64,000 nucleotides of DNA from Lepidostoma basale (lineage: Eukaryota; Arthropoda; Insecta; Trichoptera; Lepidostomatidae). This document shows, piece after piece, positions 1 to 12,075 of the stretch (positions are counted from its first letter, which is position 1; the number at the start of each line of letters is the position of its first letter). The position numbers and the translations under genes are program-made. The DNA lies in the NCBI GenBank assembly GCA_022606425.2, contig JAHDVF020000465.1, positions 248,001 to 312,000 on the forward strand. The letters are read 5' to 3'. The notes below the pieces were generated by a model. The model made no database searches and was not told the origin of the DNA. It saw only the letters and a list, made by a program, of their open reading frames with translations.

Positions 1-198
1 GCTGTGGCTATAGATGAATGGAGCCACAAAAATTCCTAGAAAATTCAATTGTAATGTTACTGTTTATTATTATGTATTGAACCACAAAAAATTCCTAGAA
101 ATTCAGCTGTAAATTTACCTATCACTCATCATTAGTACTAAGAAAAAACCTTAAAATTTATTTATTTAACAACTCAGAAAATTTGCATTATATACTTT

Positions 199-475
199 CT
201 CCCCGTGGAAAGAATGAGAGAAGACAGAATGGTAAAGAAGGTATATGTGAACGACGTGAACGGAGCTAAAAATAGAGGAAGGCCGAGGAAAACATGGCAC
301 AATCAAATCAATCAAATATTAAATGTCGGTCACGAGAGGAGAAATCGACGTACGTGCATGACAAGATGTATAAATGTAGAGGAAGCGAGAGAAGTATGTC
401 AGGACAGAACAGTGTGGCGTTCCATTCTTTCTGCCGACCCCTCCAGGGAGACAGCGTGATGGTTAGTTAGTTAGT
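199..475 (+). mobile_element. RTE-like non-LTR retrotransposon, 3' fragment
   Basis: Translates as the extreme C-terminus of a reverse transcriptase polyprotein: RMVKKVYVNDVNG, then RGRPRKTW, then MTRCINVEEAREVCQDR. The in-frame TGA at 457-459 is followed almost at once by a GTTAGTTAGTTAG tail. The same segment recurs many times in the window on both strands. 5'-truncated relic; the clade is provisional. Confidence 0.8.
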
Positions 476-477
476 TT

Positions 478-705
478 TTTACTTTCTCCCCAACCCTTCT
501 TCTTTTTCTTTGCTAGCCTTCTTCCCTCCACTGCTTGCAATTTTCTCCACTCGTCTCTATCCTACCCCCTTTGTATCCAAGATTTTCCAACCCTTTTGAC
601 AATATCATCGGTCCATCTCATCGGTGGCCTTCCGACACTTCGCCTATTTGCCCAACTGAGTATCCTCGGTGCCCATCTGTTGCCACCCTGTCTAGCCACC
701 CTTAA
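478..705 (-). mobile_element. Reverse transcriptase C-terminal relic, second family
   Basis: On the minus strand this reads RWAPRILSWANRRSVGRPPM followed by RWTDDI, the usual C-terminal GRP-xx-RW tail of endonuclease-type non-LTR elements. It lies back to back with the preceding + fragment. Decayed and not expressed as a protein. Confidence 0.6.
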
Positions 706-709
706 GATT

Positions 710-1506
710 TATAAATTCAATATAAGGACATAATATTTGGCGAATTTGTTCAGTTTGAGAATGCCCTCGCAAGGCGAAACAAATTTGTCACAATTTATAT
801 AATTTATATTAATTAAATCCAAGCAAAGCACTAAATAATCGTGTTTACTATTATAAATTAATAATCTAGTTTTACAAAACTAATACCTCAACCATCAATA
901 AATGGCTATAGAATTGAAATCTCCACTCCGCTAGCGCTAGCCCCATTACAAGAAACGATGCGACACATCGTTAGTTAGAAAATATTTATATTTTGACATT
1001 GTAAAAGTTGTCAGAGACAAAGGGGGTAAACTAATAACTTTTATATGGCGAAAGTTTAAGCCACATAAAACTAGTATCACTAAAGTGTCGTGTCTCGTGA
1101 ATATTAAATTTATATTATAGTTCCGAGTTTTATCGCCTCGGAATAATAATTCAATGATGCGCCATCTAACGTAAGAATTAACCTTAAAAGAAAAAAGCGA
1201 TTTTTTTAATTTGTTGTAGGTATACCTGAATACGAAATACGAGGAATCTTTTCACTCCCGATTCGTTGCTGCTTTGTATCTAAACACGCGAGTTTTGTGA
1301 TGTTTATGTGTTCATATTAATTATATTTTAATAACACATATATCAAACCTTTTAAGAACTGAACAAGCAAATTGTAAGCAGAGTTATAAACTGAAATATA
1401 TTCAGAACATATTGCCTGCGTGGCGACTGTCTTATTTGTCACTTGTCATATACTCAAATATTAATTGTGAAATTAACTCCTGTTTTACATTCATTGTTTT
1501 TAATAA
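710..1506. other. AT-rich interval with one hammerhead-like hairpin
   Basis: No coding signal was seen. At 754-789 lies a TTGAGAA box, a GCC/GGC hairpin, GAAA (776-779), the self-complementary block CAAATTTG (780-787) and TC (788-789), the same layout as the fold-back repeats elsewhere in the window. The rest is unassigned. Confidence 0.4.
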
Positions 1507-1510
1507 GATC

Positions 1511-2039
1511 TTTGGGGGAGTTGTGGTGAGAGATAAAAGCAGTGGAAGTTTTAGCGTTTATTGCAGGTCACAAGTAATCATACGTTAACAGTATTATGTA
1601 CTCGTGATGGAGCGTGCACCTGGACGTCGATAGCAGCTGGGGCTCACTGGCAGTAGCGTCGGTCGGCTGGAGCGAAGACTCGTCGGAAGTTGCGTGGCGT
1701 AGCAGTGTAGACAGTTGCGTAGCTCGGTAGGAGGATCGGAGGTTTCTCGTACGTAGACTTGACGGCGTAGACTCGTGTCGGTTAGAAGTCGCAAGAAAAA
1801 ATACTGTCCATGGTGGTCGGATGTACCGCTTTTATATATTTTGCTTCCATTTTCACACGATGCTCTGCTCTAGTGACCTAGTGACCAAACTGAATAAATC
1901 TGGGCCCTCGACTCATCAGTTTTGATAAGTAGGTCCTGAGTCAGGCGTTTTCGGTTATTCGTGTCATATATTTCATCATGAAATATGCTGGTTCAGCAGT
2001 CGAATTCCTCTTATATGGGTTATGCATTTAACCCCGACA
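1511..2039 (-). mobile_element. Solo LTR, copy 1
   Basis: A 529-bp block aligning along its length with the one at 23745-24358. It is flanked by GATC at 1507-1510 and 2040-2043, a 4-bp target-site duplication. On the minus strand it starts TGTCGGGGTTAAATGC and ends CCCCCAAA. No internal gag/pol is present, so it is a solo LTR left by LTR-LTR recombination. The 4-bp duplication fits Ty3/gypsy-type elements; the family is an inference. Confidence 0.75.
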
Positions 2040-2094
2040 GATCTAATGATTTTACTGAAATCTCTTGATGGAAAGGTCATTTAACATCCACTTT

Positions 2095-2195
2095 CGAATT
2101 TATTTCGACGGCAATCGGTTTCGCCAGGCCGACTGGCATCGACTGGTCGTCGTTGATAGCCAGCTTTGCGAAACCGATCGCTGTCGAAATAAAAA
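2095..2195. repeat. Fold-back repeat
   Basis: Inverted arms: ATTTCGACGGCAATCGGTTT near 2099 and the roughly complementary AAACCGATCGCTGTCGAAAT near 2171, with a short spacer. A related hairpin occurs at 36930-37012. Non-coding. Confidence 0.6.
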
Positions 2196-2216
2196 CAAAA
2201 GTGGGATTATTCACAT

Positions 2217-2360
2217 GTGAATAACTTTTTGAGCAATGTTTTCACAACACTTTTCTTGCACCTTTCACAAACATGTTTTAGGACACTGAAGAAGGGAAGT
2301 GTCTGTGTCCCGTAACATGTTTGTGAAAGGTGCAAAAAAGTCCTGTGAAAACAAAATGTT
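2217..2360. repeat. Fold-back repeat with hammerhead-like core
   Basis: The arms TTGCACCTTTCACAAACATG (about 2257) and CATGTTTGTGAAAGGTGCAA (about 2317) are exact complements. The apex carries CTGAAGA, a GGGA/TCCC hairpin, GTAA and CATGTT. A related decayed copy is at 8025-8140. Confidence 0.65.
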
Positions 2361-2774
2361 TGCAAAAAGATATTCAAATCGTTTTATTTAATTATTATTT
2401 AATCACGTAACATATACAAATTTGATCATATTTTACATAGAACGACGAGTGACGTCACAAATATTTAAATCTCGTTAACGTGCTTTTTATGCATACGAAA
2501 CTAAATTTAAGAATCACCGTGAATATAATACAGTATTCTGTTTCGTCAACTCATCACAGTACTGACAACGACGTCATCGTCGACCTTGTTTTTATGATAA
2601 TCGAAATATTCTATTTTTAATACAATTTTTAAAACAATTTTTATATCATGAACTCAATTGGAGCGAAATATCGAGGTGTCAATTATAAATATTATGTCTA
2701 AGCCTTTGTAGAAATGAAACTCTGAAATATTTTAATACATCATTTTGTATGATAATATGTTATTCCGGTTCATC

Positions 2775-3352
2775 TTCTAAAATAAATGGCGCACTCAAAG
2801 TCATTACTGCAAATAGAAATATATCCACAGAAGCAAAGATGGCAGTACACAATGGAGTTCTAGTGCCAACCCTCATGTATGGAAGTGAAGCATGGAGCTG
2901 GTAAAAGAAGGATGAAAGCAGGATAAACGCCGAAGAAATGAGATCACTAAGAAGAATGTGCGGAAAAACTTTGTATGATAGAATACCTAACGATGAAATA
3001 AGAAAGAAATGTAAGGCAGATGACTGCATAATGAATAAAATTAAAAAAGGATTCCTGAGATGGTTTGGACATATGGAACGAATGGATGAGAGTAGAATGG
3101 TTAAAAAGTTGTACACAAGCAGCGTGAGTGGGAAAAGAAGCCGAGGACGACCCAGGAAAACATGGCATGACCAAATTAAGCAATTACTAAAAGGCGGCCA
3201 CATTTGAATCGGAATAATCGACGTGCGTGCATGGTACGATGTATAAATGTAGATGAAGCCCGAGAGGTATGCCAGGACAGGCCATTGTGGCGATCCATCC
3301 TCTCTGCCTACCCCTCCGGGGAAATGGCGTGATGGTTAGTTAGTTAGTTAGT
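2775..3352 (+). mobile_element. RTE-like retrotransposon, 3' fragment
   Basis: Encodes the reverse transcriptase tail: AKMAVHNGVLVPTLMYGSEA, a stop, then KKDESRINAEEMRSLRRMCG, LRWFGHMERM and RGRPRKTWHDQIKQ. Ends in TGA followed by TGG and (TTAG)n at 3331-3351. Same family as 199-475 and 32625-33955. An in-frame TAA and a downstream frameshift show it is dead. Confidence 0.85.
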
Positions 3353-3611
3353 TATCTTCTACCTAGCCTCGTCCCATTTACTTGGGATATGCTCATCTTG
3401 TATAGTGTCTCCAGTCAAGTGGGATCCAGTCTCTTTTAAGACTCCTTTGAATAAATTCCATTCGCGTCAACTTGAGCCTGCCACGCTCTCTTATAGGATA
3501 TGGCTGGTCCACTTCGATTACCCTCCGTGTAACATGGTGAACTGGGCGCCGCATGACGTGGCCGTACCATCTAAGACGGTTCTCCTCAATTTCTTCTATA
3601 TTTGTTTTCAT
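3353..3611 (-). mobile_element. Reverse transcriptase C-terminal relic
   Basis: Minus-strand reading contains NRLRWYGHVMRRP and RGRLKLTRMEFIQRSLKRD, typical of the post-RT tail of another non-LTR family. It abuts the (TTAG)n tail of the preceding element. Confidence 0.6.
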
Positions 3612-3775
3612 TTAACTAACTAACCATCACGCCGTCTTCCTGAAAGGGTAGGCAGAATGAATGAACTGTCACACTTTTACTGATGCGGCACTCCATTCTT
3701 CTCTTTTCGCCCCGCGGGAGACGCGGTGTGATGGGTTGCGAAGCTCATCGCCACCAATAGGCATCTCTCCTGTGT
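3612..3775 (-). mobile_element. Short retroelement tail with TAAC repeat
   Basis: Begins with TAACTAACTAACCATCACGC, the reverse complement of the GTTA-tailed 3' end, then diverges into a segment with GGGAGACGCGGTGTGATGGG. A very similar block lies at 12806-12970, so it is a distinct subfamily or chimeric (SINE-like) element sharing the RTE-like tail. Confidence 0.55.
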
Positions 3776-3784
3776 TGTGAATTC

Positions 3785-4215
3785 GCATTTGAATAAGTAG
3801 AATAACACTTTGTATTTTCACAACATATGTTTTGGTCCTTAATCAGTCCTTCTTCGATATAAAAGTCTTCTTCTTCTTCTTCTTCACTTTTGATAGACTC
3901 GGGAGTCTGTTATTTCAGGCGGGTCCTCTTGAGACGCTGAACTCCAGCTTTCTCTCCACCGTTTCGGGGGTCTCCCTGGTCGGCGTTGTCCGTTTGGCGT
4001 TCCATGGAGAGCTATGTATGGTATCCTATTTGAACTCATCCTTTCTACGTGTTGATGCCAGTATCGCCGTCTTTGACGTCCCCATCTGATCTCGCAGATT
4101 TCTCGGATTGCTGTATTCCTAACTCGATATAAAAGTCACAAGAATGAAATGTTGAAATTTGTGCACCGAAGACGGACCGAAACATGTCTTCAAATCAAAA
4201 AATTAAGTGTTGTGA
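3785..4215 (-). mobile_element. Hammerhead-like arms around a reverse transcriptase relic
   Basis: The outer parts (3800-3865 and 4125-4215) are inverted hairpin sequence with CGAAGA-type and GAAACATG boxes. The middle (3895-4120), on the minus strand, reads RIPYIALHGTPNGQRRPGRP with the RW tail of a non-LTR element also seen at 24945-25345. This suggests insertion of the retroelement into the fold-back repeat. Confidence 0.5.
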
Positions 4216-4330
4216 AAATGCAAAGTAAAAAAATATTTTTTAAAATGACATATTTTTTTTAATATGTGAACTTTGTTTAATTCCACTTAGGGTACGGCTT
4301 CGACCAGTTTCCGCAGCTCTACATATATAT

Positions 4331-4637
4331 GGTGTTTTTTTAGAGGTTTGCTTTTTAAACTGGCAACATTGTTTCTACAGATTGTCAATTTGACAGTTGA
4401 TAATTGATTTGTAGTCAATACGTTTTGCCATTTTATCCAATTGCTCAATAAAGTTGTCGAAAATTGGACTTCACGATTGCGCTTCATTAGGGCTAGCCGT
4501 GGCGCTTATATGCCCGAAATCATATTTAAACAATAATGACAAAATTATCTATTAAATAAAGCCAATTCATAGACATTAACATTATTTTAATGTATTTTTT
4601 TTCATTTTGAATATGTATACCTCTAAAAAAACACCCT
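4331..4637. mobile_element. Mariner-type MITE with terminal inverted repeats
   Basis: Left end GGTGTTTTTTTAGAGGTTTG; right end is the complement GGGTGTTTTTTTAGAGGTAT. The interior has no long ORF but matches the terminal parts of the copies at 16981-17125 and 55112-55500. The 55-kb copy retains a mariner-like transposase piece, so this is an internally deleted derivative. Confidence 0.75.
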
Positions 4638-5206
4638 TATACACATTGTCACTTTGTCTGCTTGCCTGTATAAAAACGGCTGCAATTTTGATTCACCTGT
4701 ATACTCGTAAATGTTCATATTGTGTATAACATTAGTGACTAACTCTCCCCGAGATGGACGAATTTAATAATTGTCAAACTTGTATTCTATGTATTATATT
4801 ATATTTCATGTCATCGCGACAAAAGCTTGCTTGATTTGCATTGGCTCGGTATCTCCCGAGAACACTCGCCTAATTCCTGCCAAGCAGCGCAAGACCCTCA
4901 TATCTCTACGGGGCCAGACAATATCTATTGGGAACTAACTAGGTATAAACCGCGAGGATTAGTCGTACACAAAATTGTTTCTGATACGAACTCGATCACT
5001 TGTTAAAGCTCCTTAATAACGATACCAAACAATGTATCTAAGACACCGAAGAGAACCTCACGAGGAATCAAGGCAAACTGGAGAAATAAACACCAACTCG
5101 AAGCAGATAATTATTATATTTTACATATAATTGAAAACAGTATCATAGATTTATCTATTTTTATTCGAATTCTTACAATTTTCTCATTTTTCTTATTAAG
5201 TTATAG

Positions 5207-5395
5207 TAAGTAACACTTGAAGAAAGAGTTCATCAGAAATAATTTCCGTAGCTCCAAGAAATTTGCCAGCATTTGTTCCCTCGAATTTCTGCTACCAATA
5301 CCGTATGGTCCGATCCACGATTCATCAAACTTCTGTATTCCCATTTTGGCGTTAAAATCTCCCATAACAACACTGAAGTGGGTTTTGGTGGTGTT
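5207..5395 (-). mobile_element. Apurinic endonuclease domain fragment of a non-LTR element
   Basis: Minus strand reads FSVVMGDFNAKMGIQ, GPYGIGSRNSREQMLANFLE and RKLFLMNSFF. GDFNA is the conserved APE-type endonuclease motif of RTE/Jockey-like retrotransposons. It abuts, in opposite orientation, the fragment at 5396-5620. Confidence 0.8.
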
Positions 5396-5620
5396 ATCTA
5401 GGGCCATATCTGTCGGAGAACCGACAGCCGATGGGGAAGACGGGTTCTGGAGTGGAGACCGCGTACAGGATTCCGTAGAGTTGGACGTCCCCCTGCCCGC
5501 TGGACCGACGATCTGAAGAGGATTGCTGGACATGGATGGATGGGAGCGGCAATGGATAGGGGGCGGTGGCGGTCTTTGGGAGAGGCCTACATTCAGCAGT
5601 GGATGACAGATGGCTGATGA
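5396..5620 (+). mobile_element. Retrotransposon ORF2 C-terminal fragment
   Basis: Plus strand encodes RWTDDLKRIAGHGWMGAAMD and then SLGEAYIQQWMTDG before a stop, the C-terminal tail of an RTE-like polyprotein. With the inverted endonuclease piece at 5207-5395 the arrangement suggests an inverted or rearranged copy. Confidence 0.65.
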
Positions 5621-5819
5621 TGAAGTTCCGCTTGGACACCATTTCGAATAAATACAATAAATGACGAAACTCTTTATCGAATTATAAAATGTAATGATAT
5701 TGGAGAGGGCAACGGAAAACCAATCCAGTAATATTTCCCAAAAAATCACTGTGGCGAGAAAGCATTCGCTAGATAAATCGCCCGCCTCAGGATGATCTGA
5801 CACGGCACTGTAAGAAGAA

Positions 5820-7035
5820 GAGGAATGATATTGGTGAGTGAAATTACGGAGTCAGTTTGTATTAGAATGTGTCTTTACATGAATAATGATATTATAATAT
5901 CAGCACATTCTATTTAAATAAGGTATTAATTGTCTATCCAAGCGCTGGGAATTTTCTCGGACTATTATTTAGACCAAATAAATATTTGTATTTTTTTTAA
6001 TCTCTGGTATGTTTCTGTGGCATGGTGTCCTCTTGGATCGCGCGACGTTTCGGAGATTGTTTGGAGATTCAATCTCAGAGAAGCGAAATTCATAGAAATA
6101 TTATTCAACCGTGACAATCTAAGGACAATCATATTTCTTTATACTTTCCCTTGTGACTAGTTCTCTCTCATTTCTGTTCGGTGATTCAGGCGTCCTTCGG
6201 CGTCAACGTGTCGCGAGTGCCGGCTATTGACTTTCTGTTCACTGTTCACAGGAATAATTTAGCTAAAATTACACATATTAAAATGTGTCCGGAATACGTT
6301 AAATATTCAAACGAATAAACTTCTTTGAAAGCTTTCAAATCATAACAAAGAACATTTGAAACGTAATAACAATCGTACATTTGTAGAGCGCGTCAAAACA
6401 GTTGCGAGCCCTCGTGTACCTACTCGTGTATACTCGTACAGCAAGTCCCTCTCTCCTCTCTACCTTTGACATTAAATATTTCCTTTTATTAAATGTTCTC
6501 TTGCATGCTCCAAAACACAAAACTCCCGTCGCAAATGTCGTAAACTTTTATACCGAGAAGCGAGCAATAAGGAAATATCTATTAGGTCGGAATACAAAGT
6601 TGTTAATTGACGCTATGGCAACTGTTATACTTCAAATCTGCTTCGAAATTAAGACGATATAGTACTACACTGTAGAAGACGAAAATCAAATCAATTTGAT
6701 TTTGTGCTGCGTACAACGCCATGTCCTTGGTTGCTTGGGAAGAGATTAACAGCTCCTGTTTTATATTCCGAGTTATCTTGAGTAAAAACCTTTAATTCTG
6801 ACAACTTTCGAAAAGCTTTGAATTGCTTTCATGGCGCCATTTCATCTCCTGCGCCTATAACTCTTTGAATGCCAAAAGCCATTTCCATTATTGAAGCGAG
6901 AATGACAACTTAAAAATGAAGACTTTCAACTACAGAGACAATATGTCGCTAGTGTCGATATTCACCCACACAAATATATTATTAGATTAATCAGGGAATA
7001 TTTAGAAAACTCGGCCGTGTTAGAGGATGTTGGTC
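5820..7035. other. No recognised gene
   Basis: AT-rich sequence with only short open frames and no homology I recognise. No splice-flanked coding block, RNA gene or clear repeat boundary was seen. Confidence 0.4.
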
Positions 7036-7039
7036 TTTT

Positions 7040-7190
7040 TGTCCCTGATATATATCGCCGACAGGGACAGCATAGATTGTTTTTCCTACCGTCTACCAGA
7101 ACCGACCTGCCTCTGGTGACACCTGTGAAAAGATCAATTAGTCTGCTAAACGTTCAGTAGACAAATACTTTATACTTTAGATTATATTTT
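7040..7190 (+). mobile_element. Non-LTR reverse transcriptase tail
   Basis: Reads RQGQHRLFFLPSTRTDLPLV then TPVKRSISLLNVQ and a stop, the C-terminal signature (basic block, RT-x-P, SLLN) of Jockey/CR1-like elements. The same tail recurs at 13744-14050 (-) and 27930-28060 (+). Confidence 0.65.
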
Positions 7191-7584
7191 GCCGAACCAT
7201 CTCTCATGCGTTTCTGCCAATATATCATTTTATCCGTTCCTTATACAATATATCATTATACCTGTTCTTAAAACTGTATATCATTTTACTTAATACAATA
7301 TATCATTTTACCTGTTCTTAATGTAGATACCTTTCATATTAATTTTGCTTGAAATATCTGTTGATTAAAGGAACTGATTTGTTTAATCGATTATTATAAT
7401 ACATAAAATTTATCAGAACAGCCTTTTAATGCGTAATGTACCCAAAGTTAATTAATATTAATACTAATAATACTAGTTTTCTACTGATATTAGATCGATC
7501 AGACCGCAAATTTCTACACAAAAAACCATTTGCACTTCTTGCGGTGATTGATGCCTCGATATTTTTTCTATGTTTTATTACTCG

Positions 7585-8012
7585 TTAGGAAGAAGGATGA
7601 ATGTAGAATAAATGCAGTAGAAATGAGATCTCATAGACGAATTTGTGAATATTCTGTGTATGATAGAGTGTCGAATGAAAATATAAGAAGTAAATGCGGT
7701 GCGAATAATGTTGTTATGAACAAAACAATGAAAGGATCATTAAGATGGTTTGGATAAATTAAAAGTATGAATGAAGAAAGAATGGTAAAAAAAATTATAT
7801 GTTAACAATGTAAATGGAACCAGAAATAGAGGAAGACCGGGAAAGCGATCAAATATTGAATGTCGGCCATGTGAGAAGTCAGAGAAATTGACACGCGTGC
7901 ATGACACGATGTATGAATGTTGAGGAATCGAGAGAAATATGTCAGGAAAGAAAAGTGTGGCAGTCCATTCTTTCGGCCTACCTCTTCGGAGAGACGGCGT
8001 TATGGTTAGTTA
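7585..8012 (+). mobile_element. RTE-like retrotransposon, 3' fragment
   Basis: Contains KKDECRINAVEMRSHRRICE, YDRVSNENIRSKCGANN, MKGSLRWFG and a terminal MTRCMNVEESREICQERKVW. Ends with GGCGTTATGGTTAGTTAGTT. Several frameshifts and stops. Same family as 32625-33955. Confidence 0.85.
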
Positions 8013-8024
8013 GTTATTTGTTTT

Positions 8025-8140
8025 ATTATCACTACCCTTTTGCACTTTTCACAAACATGTTTCGGGACATGGACGCAGTTCCAGGGTGTAGAAATTTTAA
8101 AACCTCTACTTGTGAAAAGTGCAAGAAAGTGTTGTGAAAA
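8025..8140. repeat. Fold-back hairpin repeat
   Basis: Arms GCACTTTTCACAAACATGTT and TTGTGAAAAGTGCAAG are inverted about a 50-bp centre. Related to 2217-2360, but the catalytic-like boxes are lost. Confidence 0.55.
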
Positions 8141-8744
8141 TGCTTTTTTTTTTAATAAATAATTCAAAGAGTAGAAATAGCTCGTATTATCATGAAAAAG
8201 GAATCTAATCAGGAACTGGGTGTCCTGTCCCCTCCTGTCTGTATGTTGTTTTAGTATTTTTATTAATTTATAAAAGCAATAGCTATCTTTAAGGATTGCC
8301 TCCCCTTAATGCCAGATTCGAGTTAAACTAAAAGATTTTGGTATTTTAACAAAAATGTAACACAAATACTTGACTTCATCTTTTGACCTTCTTACTACGA
8401 AATTCTGGGTAATTATTAAATAACTTTTAACTAAGTTGGGGCATTTTTCAGGATACGGAATAGCGGCGAAATGTCAAAGTTGAAATCTCAGAGCAGAATT
8501 AATTTCTCAACAAGTTATAAGATCTGAGTAGATGGGAGGAAGATCCAGTCATCCAGCCATATCACTTCCAAGTTCCCCCCGCGAGCAGTTATCCTTTCTG
8601 CTAATGAAGTCCTGCTCGCGGTGATTATAACCCCGAGACTATCCGGCTTGACTACTTCCCACGATTCCTTCCGTAAGACAAATGAATTTCAGGAAAAATA
8701 AACATTTTAATTATTGTTTGCTGAATAATATAAAACTCCGTATT

Positions 8745-8882
8745 CAATAATGAATACAAATGGAAACGTCTGATATTATATGTTTCGCCTTACTAATGCT
8801 TTAAGGCATTATCAAGTGTTGATAATGCCTTAGGAAGGCGACATTTCAATATGTCTTAGCGCGTAACATGTCATTCCCATAA
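8745..8882. repeat. Palindromic GAAACATG-family repeat, degraded
   Basis: Two inverted copies of the TAATGCYTTAAGGCATTATC stem around 8795-8845, with the flanking ATGTCATTCCCATAAAATAT block at the right. Same family as 9565-9775, 49535-49742 and 63140-63375. Confidence 0.6.
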
Positions 8883-8907
8883 AATATATTTATTGTTTCT
8901 TACTCAC

Positions 8908-9315
8908 ACGGAGTATGTACGGCTGCGAGACATGGTGCCTATCCGAAAGAGATAAACGGAGACTAGAGGCTTTTGAGATGTGGTCCTATAGAAGACTATT
9001 AGGAATTTCCTGGAGAGACCACATCACAAATGAGGAGGTTCTCCAAAAAATCGAAGGAGCGAAAGCGGAGAAAGGCGTGCAAGCTGGATCAGTCATGCTA
9101 TACGGCAATAAGGCCTCTTGCATGCCATAATGGAGAGTATGACCGAGGCGACAAACTCTAGGGGACGCCCACGCCGAGAGTATCTTGAGGACCTGTTGGT
9201 GGACGTGCGCTGCTCATCATATGCAGATTTCAAAAGAGCCGCACAAGACAGGGAAGAATGGAAGAGAAGAATAAAAGAAATTGCTTCAAACCAATCCCAG
9301 GATTGAAACCAGAGA
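8908..9315 (+). mobile_element. Reverse transcriptase C-terminal relic, family B
   Basis: Encodes MYGCETWCLSERDKRRLEAF, MWSYRRLLGISWRDHITNEE and, in another frame, RGRPRREYLEDLLVDVRCSS ending NQSQD and a stop. This tail family recurs at 25350-25560, 28672-29190 and 57093-57600. Confidence 0.75.
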
Positions 9316-9323
9316 GAGAGACT

Positions 9324-9564
9324 CATTGTTCAAACAAACAAACAAACCATCACGCCGTTTCTTCGCAGGGGTAGGCAGAGAGTGGACCGCCACACTTCTC
9401 TATCCTGGCAAACCTCTCTAGCTTCCTCCACATTCATACAGCGTGTATGACTCGTTGTATGAATGTGGAGGAAGCTAGAGAGGTTTGCCAGGATAGATTA
9501 GTGTGGCGGTCCACTCTCTGCCTACCCCTGCGGGGAAAAGGCGTGATGGTTTGTTTGAACAATG
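9324..9564. repeat. Palindromic duplication of a retrotransposon 3' tail
   Basis: The B-type RTE-like tail is present twice as inverted arms of about 110 bp: CATTGTTCAAAC at 9324 mirrors GTTTGAACAATG ending at 9564, and CTAGCTTCCTCCACATTCAT mirrors ATGAATGTGGAGGAAGCTAG, around a roughly 14-bp centre. The (CAAA)n and (GTTT)n tails face outward. Confidence 0.8.
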
Positions 9565-9775
9565 ATGTAAAACTCCAAATTAATACGAATGAAAACGACA
9601 GTTTTCTAGAAGTTTTATTATGTTTTATGGGAATGACATGTTATCATTTGAAATGACATTTGGTAATGCCTTAGAAAGGCGAAACATGTCATTCCCATAA
9701 AATAAAATTAAACTTCTAGAAAACTGTCGTTTTCATTCATATTAATTACATAATAAAACAGACATTTTCATTCGT
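9565..9775. repeat. Palindromic GAAACATG-family repeat
   Basis: Left arm contains ACAGTTTTCTAGAAGTTTTA and TTATGGGAATGACATG. Right arm has GGCGAAACATGTCATTCCCA and AAACTTCTAGAAAACTGTCG. The arms pair over most of their length. The centre carries TAATGCCTTAGAAAGGCGAA, a stem-loop followed by GAAA-CATG-TC. Confidence 0.75.
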
Positions 9776-9779
9776 ATGA

Positions 9780-10755
9780 ATTATTTTTATTTATCCTTTC
9801 GTATGGAGCTCTGAATTGATATTCTGATATTTCAAAATGAATTAAAACCCGCATATGTGTTGTTTTAGCGTTATAGAAACAAACAACTGAAACTAGTGTT
9901 TGTTTTTATAACCCTGACGAAGATCCGGCGGGAAAGAATCCGGTTACTTCGATAAAATAATAAAGATTATAAAATATAATATCCTAATTATGTATGTTAT
10001 AGCGGCATTCCCATCTTACATTACAAAGTGTTTACCGGTCTATACAAGTTGGTACACAAACCAGTTAAACAGACACAAGCTCTAGCCGAGGCGACACCCC
10101 CTCTCGCTCCCGTGAGGAAGTTATCTTTTTCCGGCACTATCTGTAATGAAGAGATAAGAAGGAAACCGGAGGCTGTTCCTTCACGCGCAGATTAACTGTC
10201 ACTAAAGACAATGGCGGACCGGGACAAAGAACATATTTATGTGGCTGTAAATTTAGCGAAAGCCACTCCATACAACTTTGGAAGTAATTCTACGTGTAAT
10301 TATACACAATTCCGCGCTTTGTTTCTGTGTTCAACATATTAATTCTTTAACAACGGTCTACTGGAATAGCACCACCTTACATTACAGATCTCTGTGTGTT
10401 TGACAGTCTCAATTCTGAAACATTTCTCGCTACACTCGACGCTAGTACACGCTTTCTGAGTACAAGTCAAAATGTTTAACAATGTATTGTCCATATCTGG
10501 TAAACGAATACATATTTAAATCGAAGTCAATTAATTAATCGTCCAGGCTGCATAATATAATTATAACGATTATAGCGTAAGGCTATGGATTTATTTTCAT
10601 CGGATGGCCTATTAGATAAGAGATAAATTATATTTTGTGCGAGCAGACGAAGTTGGTGTGATCGGTTCCTTCTGAATTGAGTATTCCCCCCATATTTAAT
10701 ACCTTTCTTTGCTTCCTTTATAAAAGCTCTCACATACGGAAACCTTACCTTACAA
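9780..10755. other. No recognised gene; one CTGACGA-type hairpin
   Basis: Around 9912-9955 is CTGACGAAGATCCGGCGGGA followed by an imperfect CCGG hairpin, resembling the hammerhead-like repeats but lacking GAAA at the expected place. The rest is unassigned AT-rich sequence. Confidence 0.35.
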
Positions 10756-10756
10756 C

Positions 10757-11397
<641 letters not shown>

Positions 11398-11868
11398 AAA
11401 AAGTATCCGGAGATACCTCTACATGCGGATGAATGGGGTATATCCAAGGTTTATGCACCACAATGATCTATTGATTAACACAGATTACCGCAGTCTCGAA
11501 TCATGAAGAAAAGGTACATTGATGATCTTAGGATTTAAAATACTCCGTAACCTCATTGATAGCCCATACCTATTAGAGTGTCATGGCCTCAATGCACCGG
11601 ACAGGTATGCTCGCGCTAGAAGACACGATCTGTTGTGCATACCGCATAGCAGGACAAATGTCTTGGCGCAGCATTGTATGCTGCTCTTGAATGAGGTGTC
11701 AGTCGATGTGGACATTCTCCAAATGACCTATACGTCATTTAAGGAACATATAGATACATACAACAATTGCTAATATAACATGTATTTTTGTATGTAAAAT
11801 GTATACTGTAATAGGTTTCTAAAGACCTGTCGTAAAAAAAAAATTGAATTAAAAAAATAAAAAATAAA
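11398..11868 (+). mobile_element. 5'-truncated Jockey-like insertion
   Basis: Encodes RYARARRHDLLCIPHSRTNV followed by MLLLNEVSVDVDILQM and a stop at 11771, the C-terminal tail of a Jockey/CR1-type reverse transcriptase. It ends in an A-rich tail (11835-11868). It sits inside a family T relic, from which about 39 bp present in the 48.5-kb copy are missing at the insertion point. Confidence 0.7.
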
Positions 11869-12075
11869 AAAAGCCAATCAAAGTCGCTAGGCACAAATGA
11901 CTATGGATCGAACCCAGTCTGCGTCGCTCAAGGCACACTAGACTAGTCCCTTGTGGGTGGAAAAAGAAAGCGAGGCAGATCTAGAGCCACTTGAAGAAGA
12001 ACCCTGCAGGACGAAGTTATGGTGGCAGAACTCACTTGGAATAGTATTGGGCATCGGGCGTGCATTGGGTCGAAT
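11869..12075 (+). mobile_element. Reverse transcriptase relic, family T, 3' piece
   Basis: Aligns with 48549-48755: the KPIREQVARRKWQWIGHTLR region and the AKRKRGRP-like tail are recognisable at the nucleotide level (AAAGCGAGGCAGATCTAGAG). Frames are destroyed. Confidence 0.75.

Noticed and set aside
2760..3203. 147-codon minus-strand ORF
   Set aside because: Antisense of an RTE-like reverse transcriptase tail; similar antisense frames appear opposite every copy.
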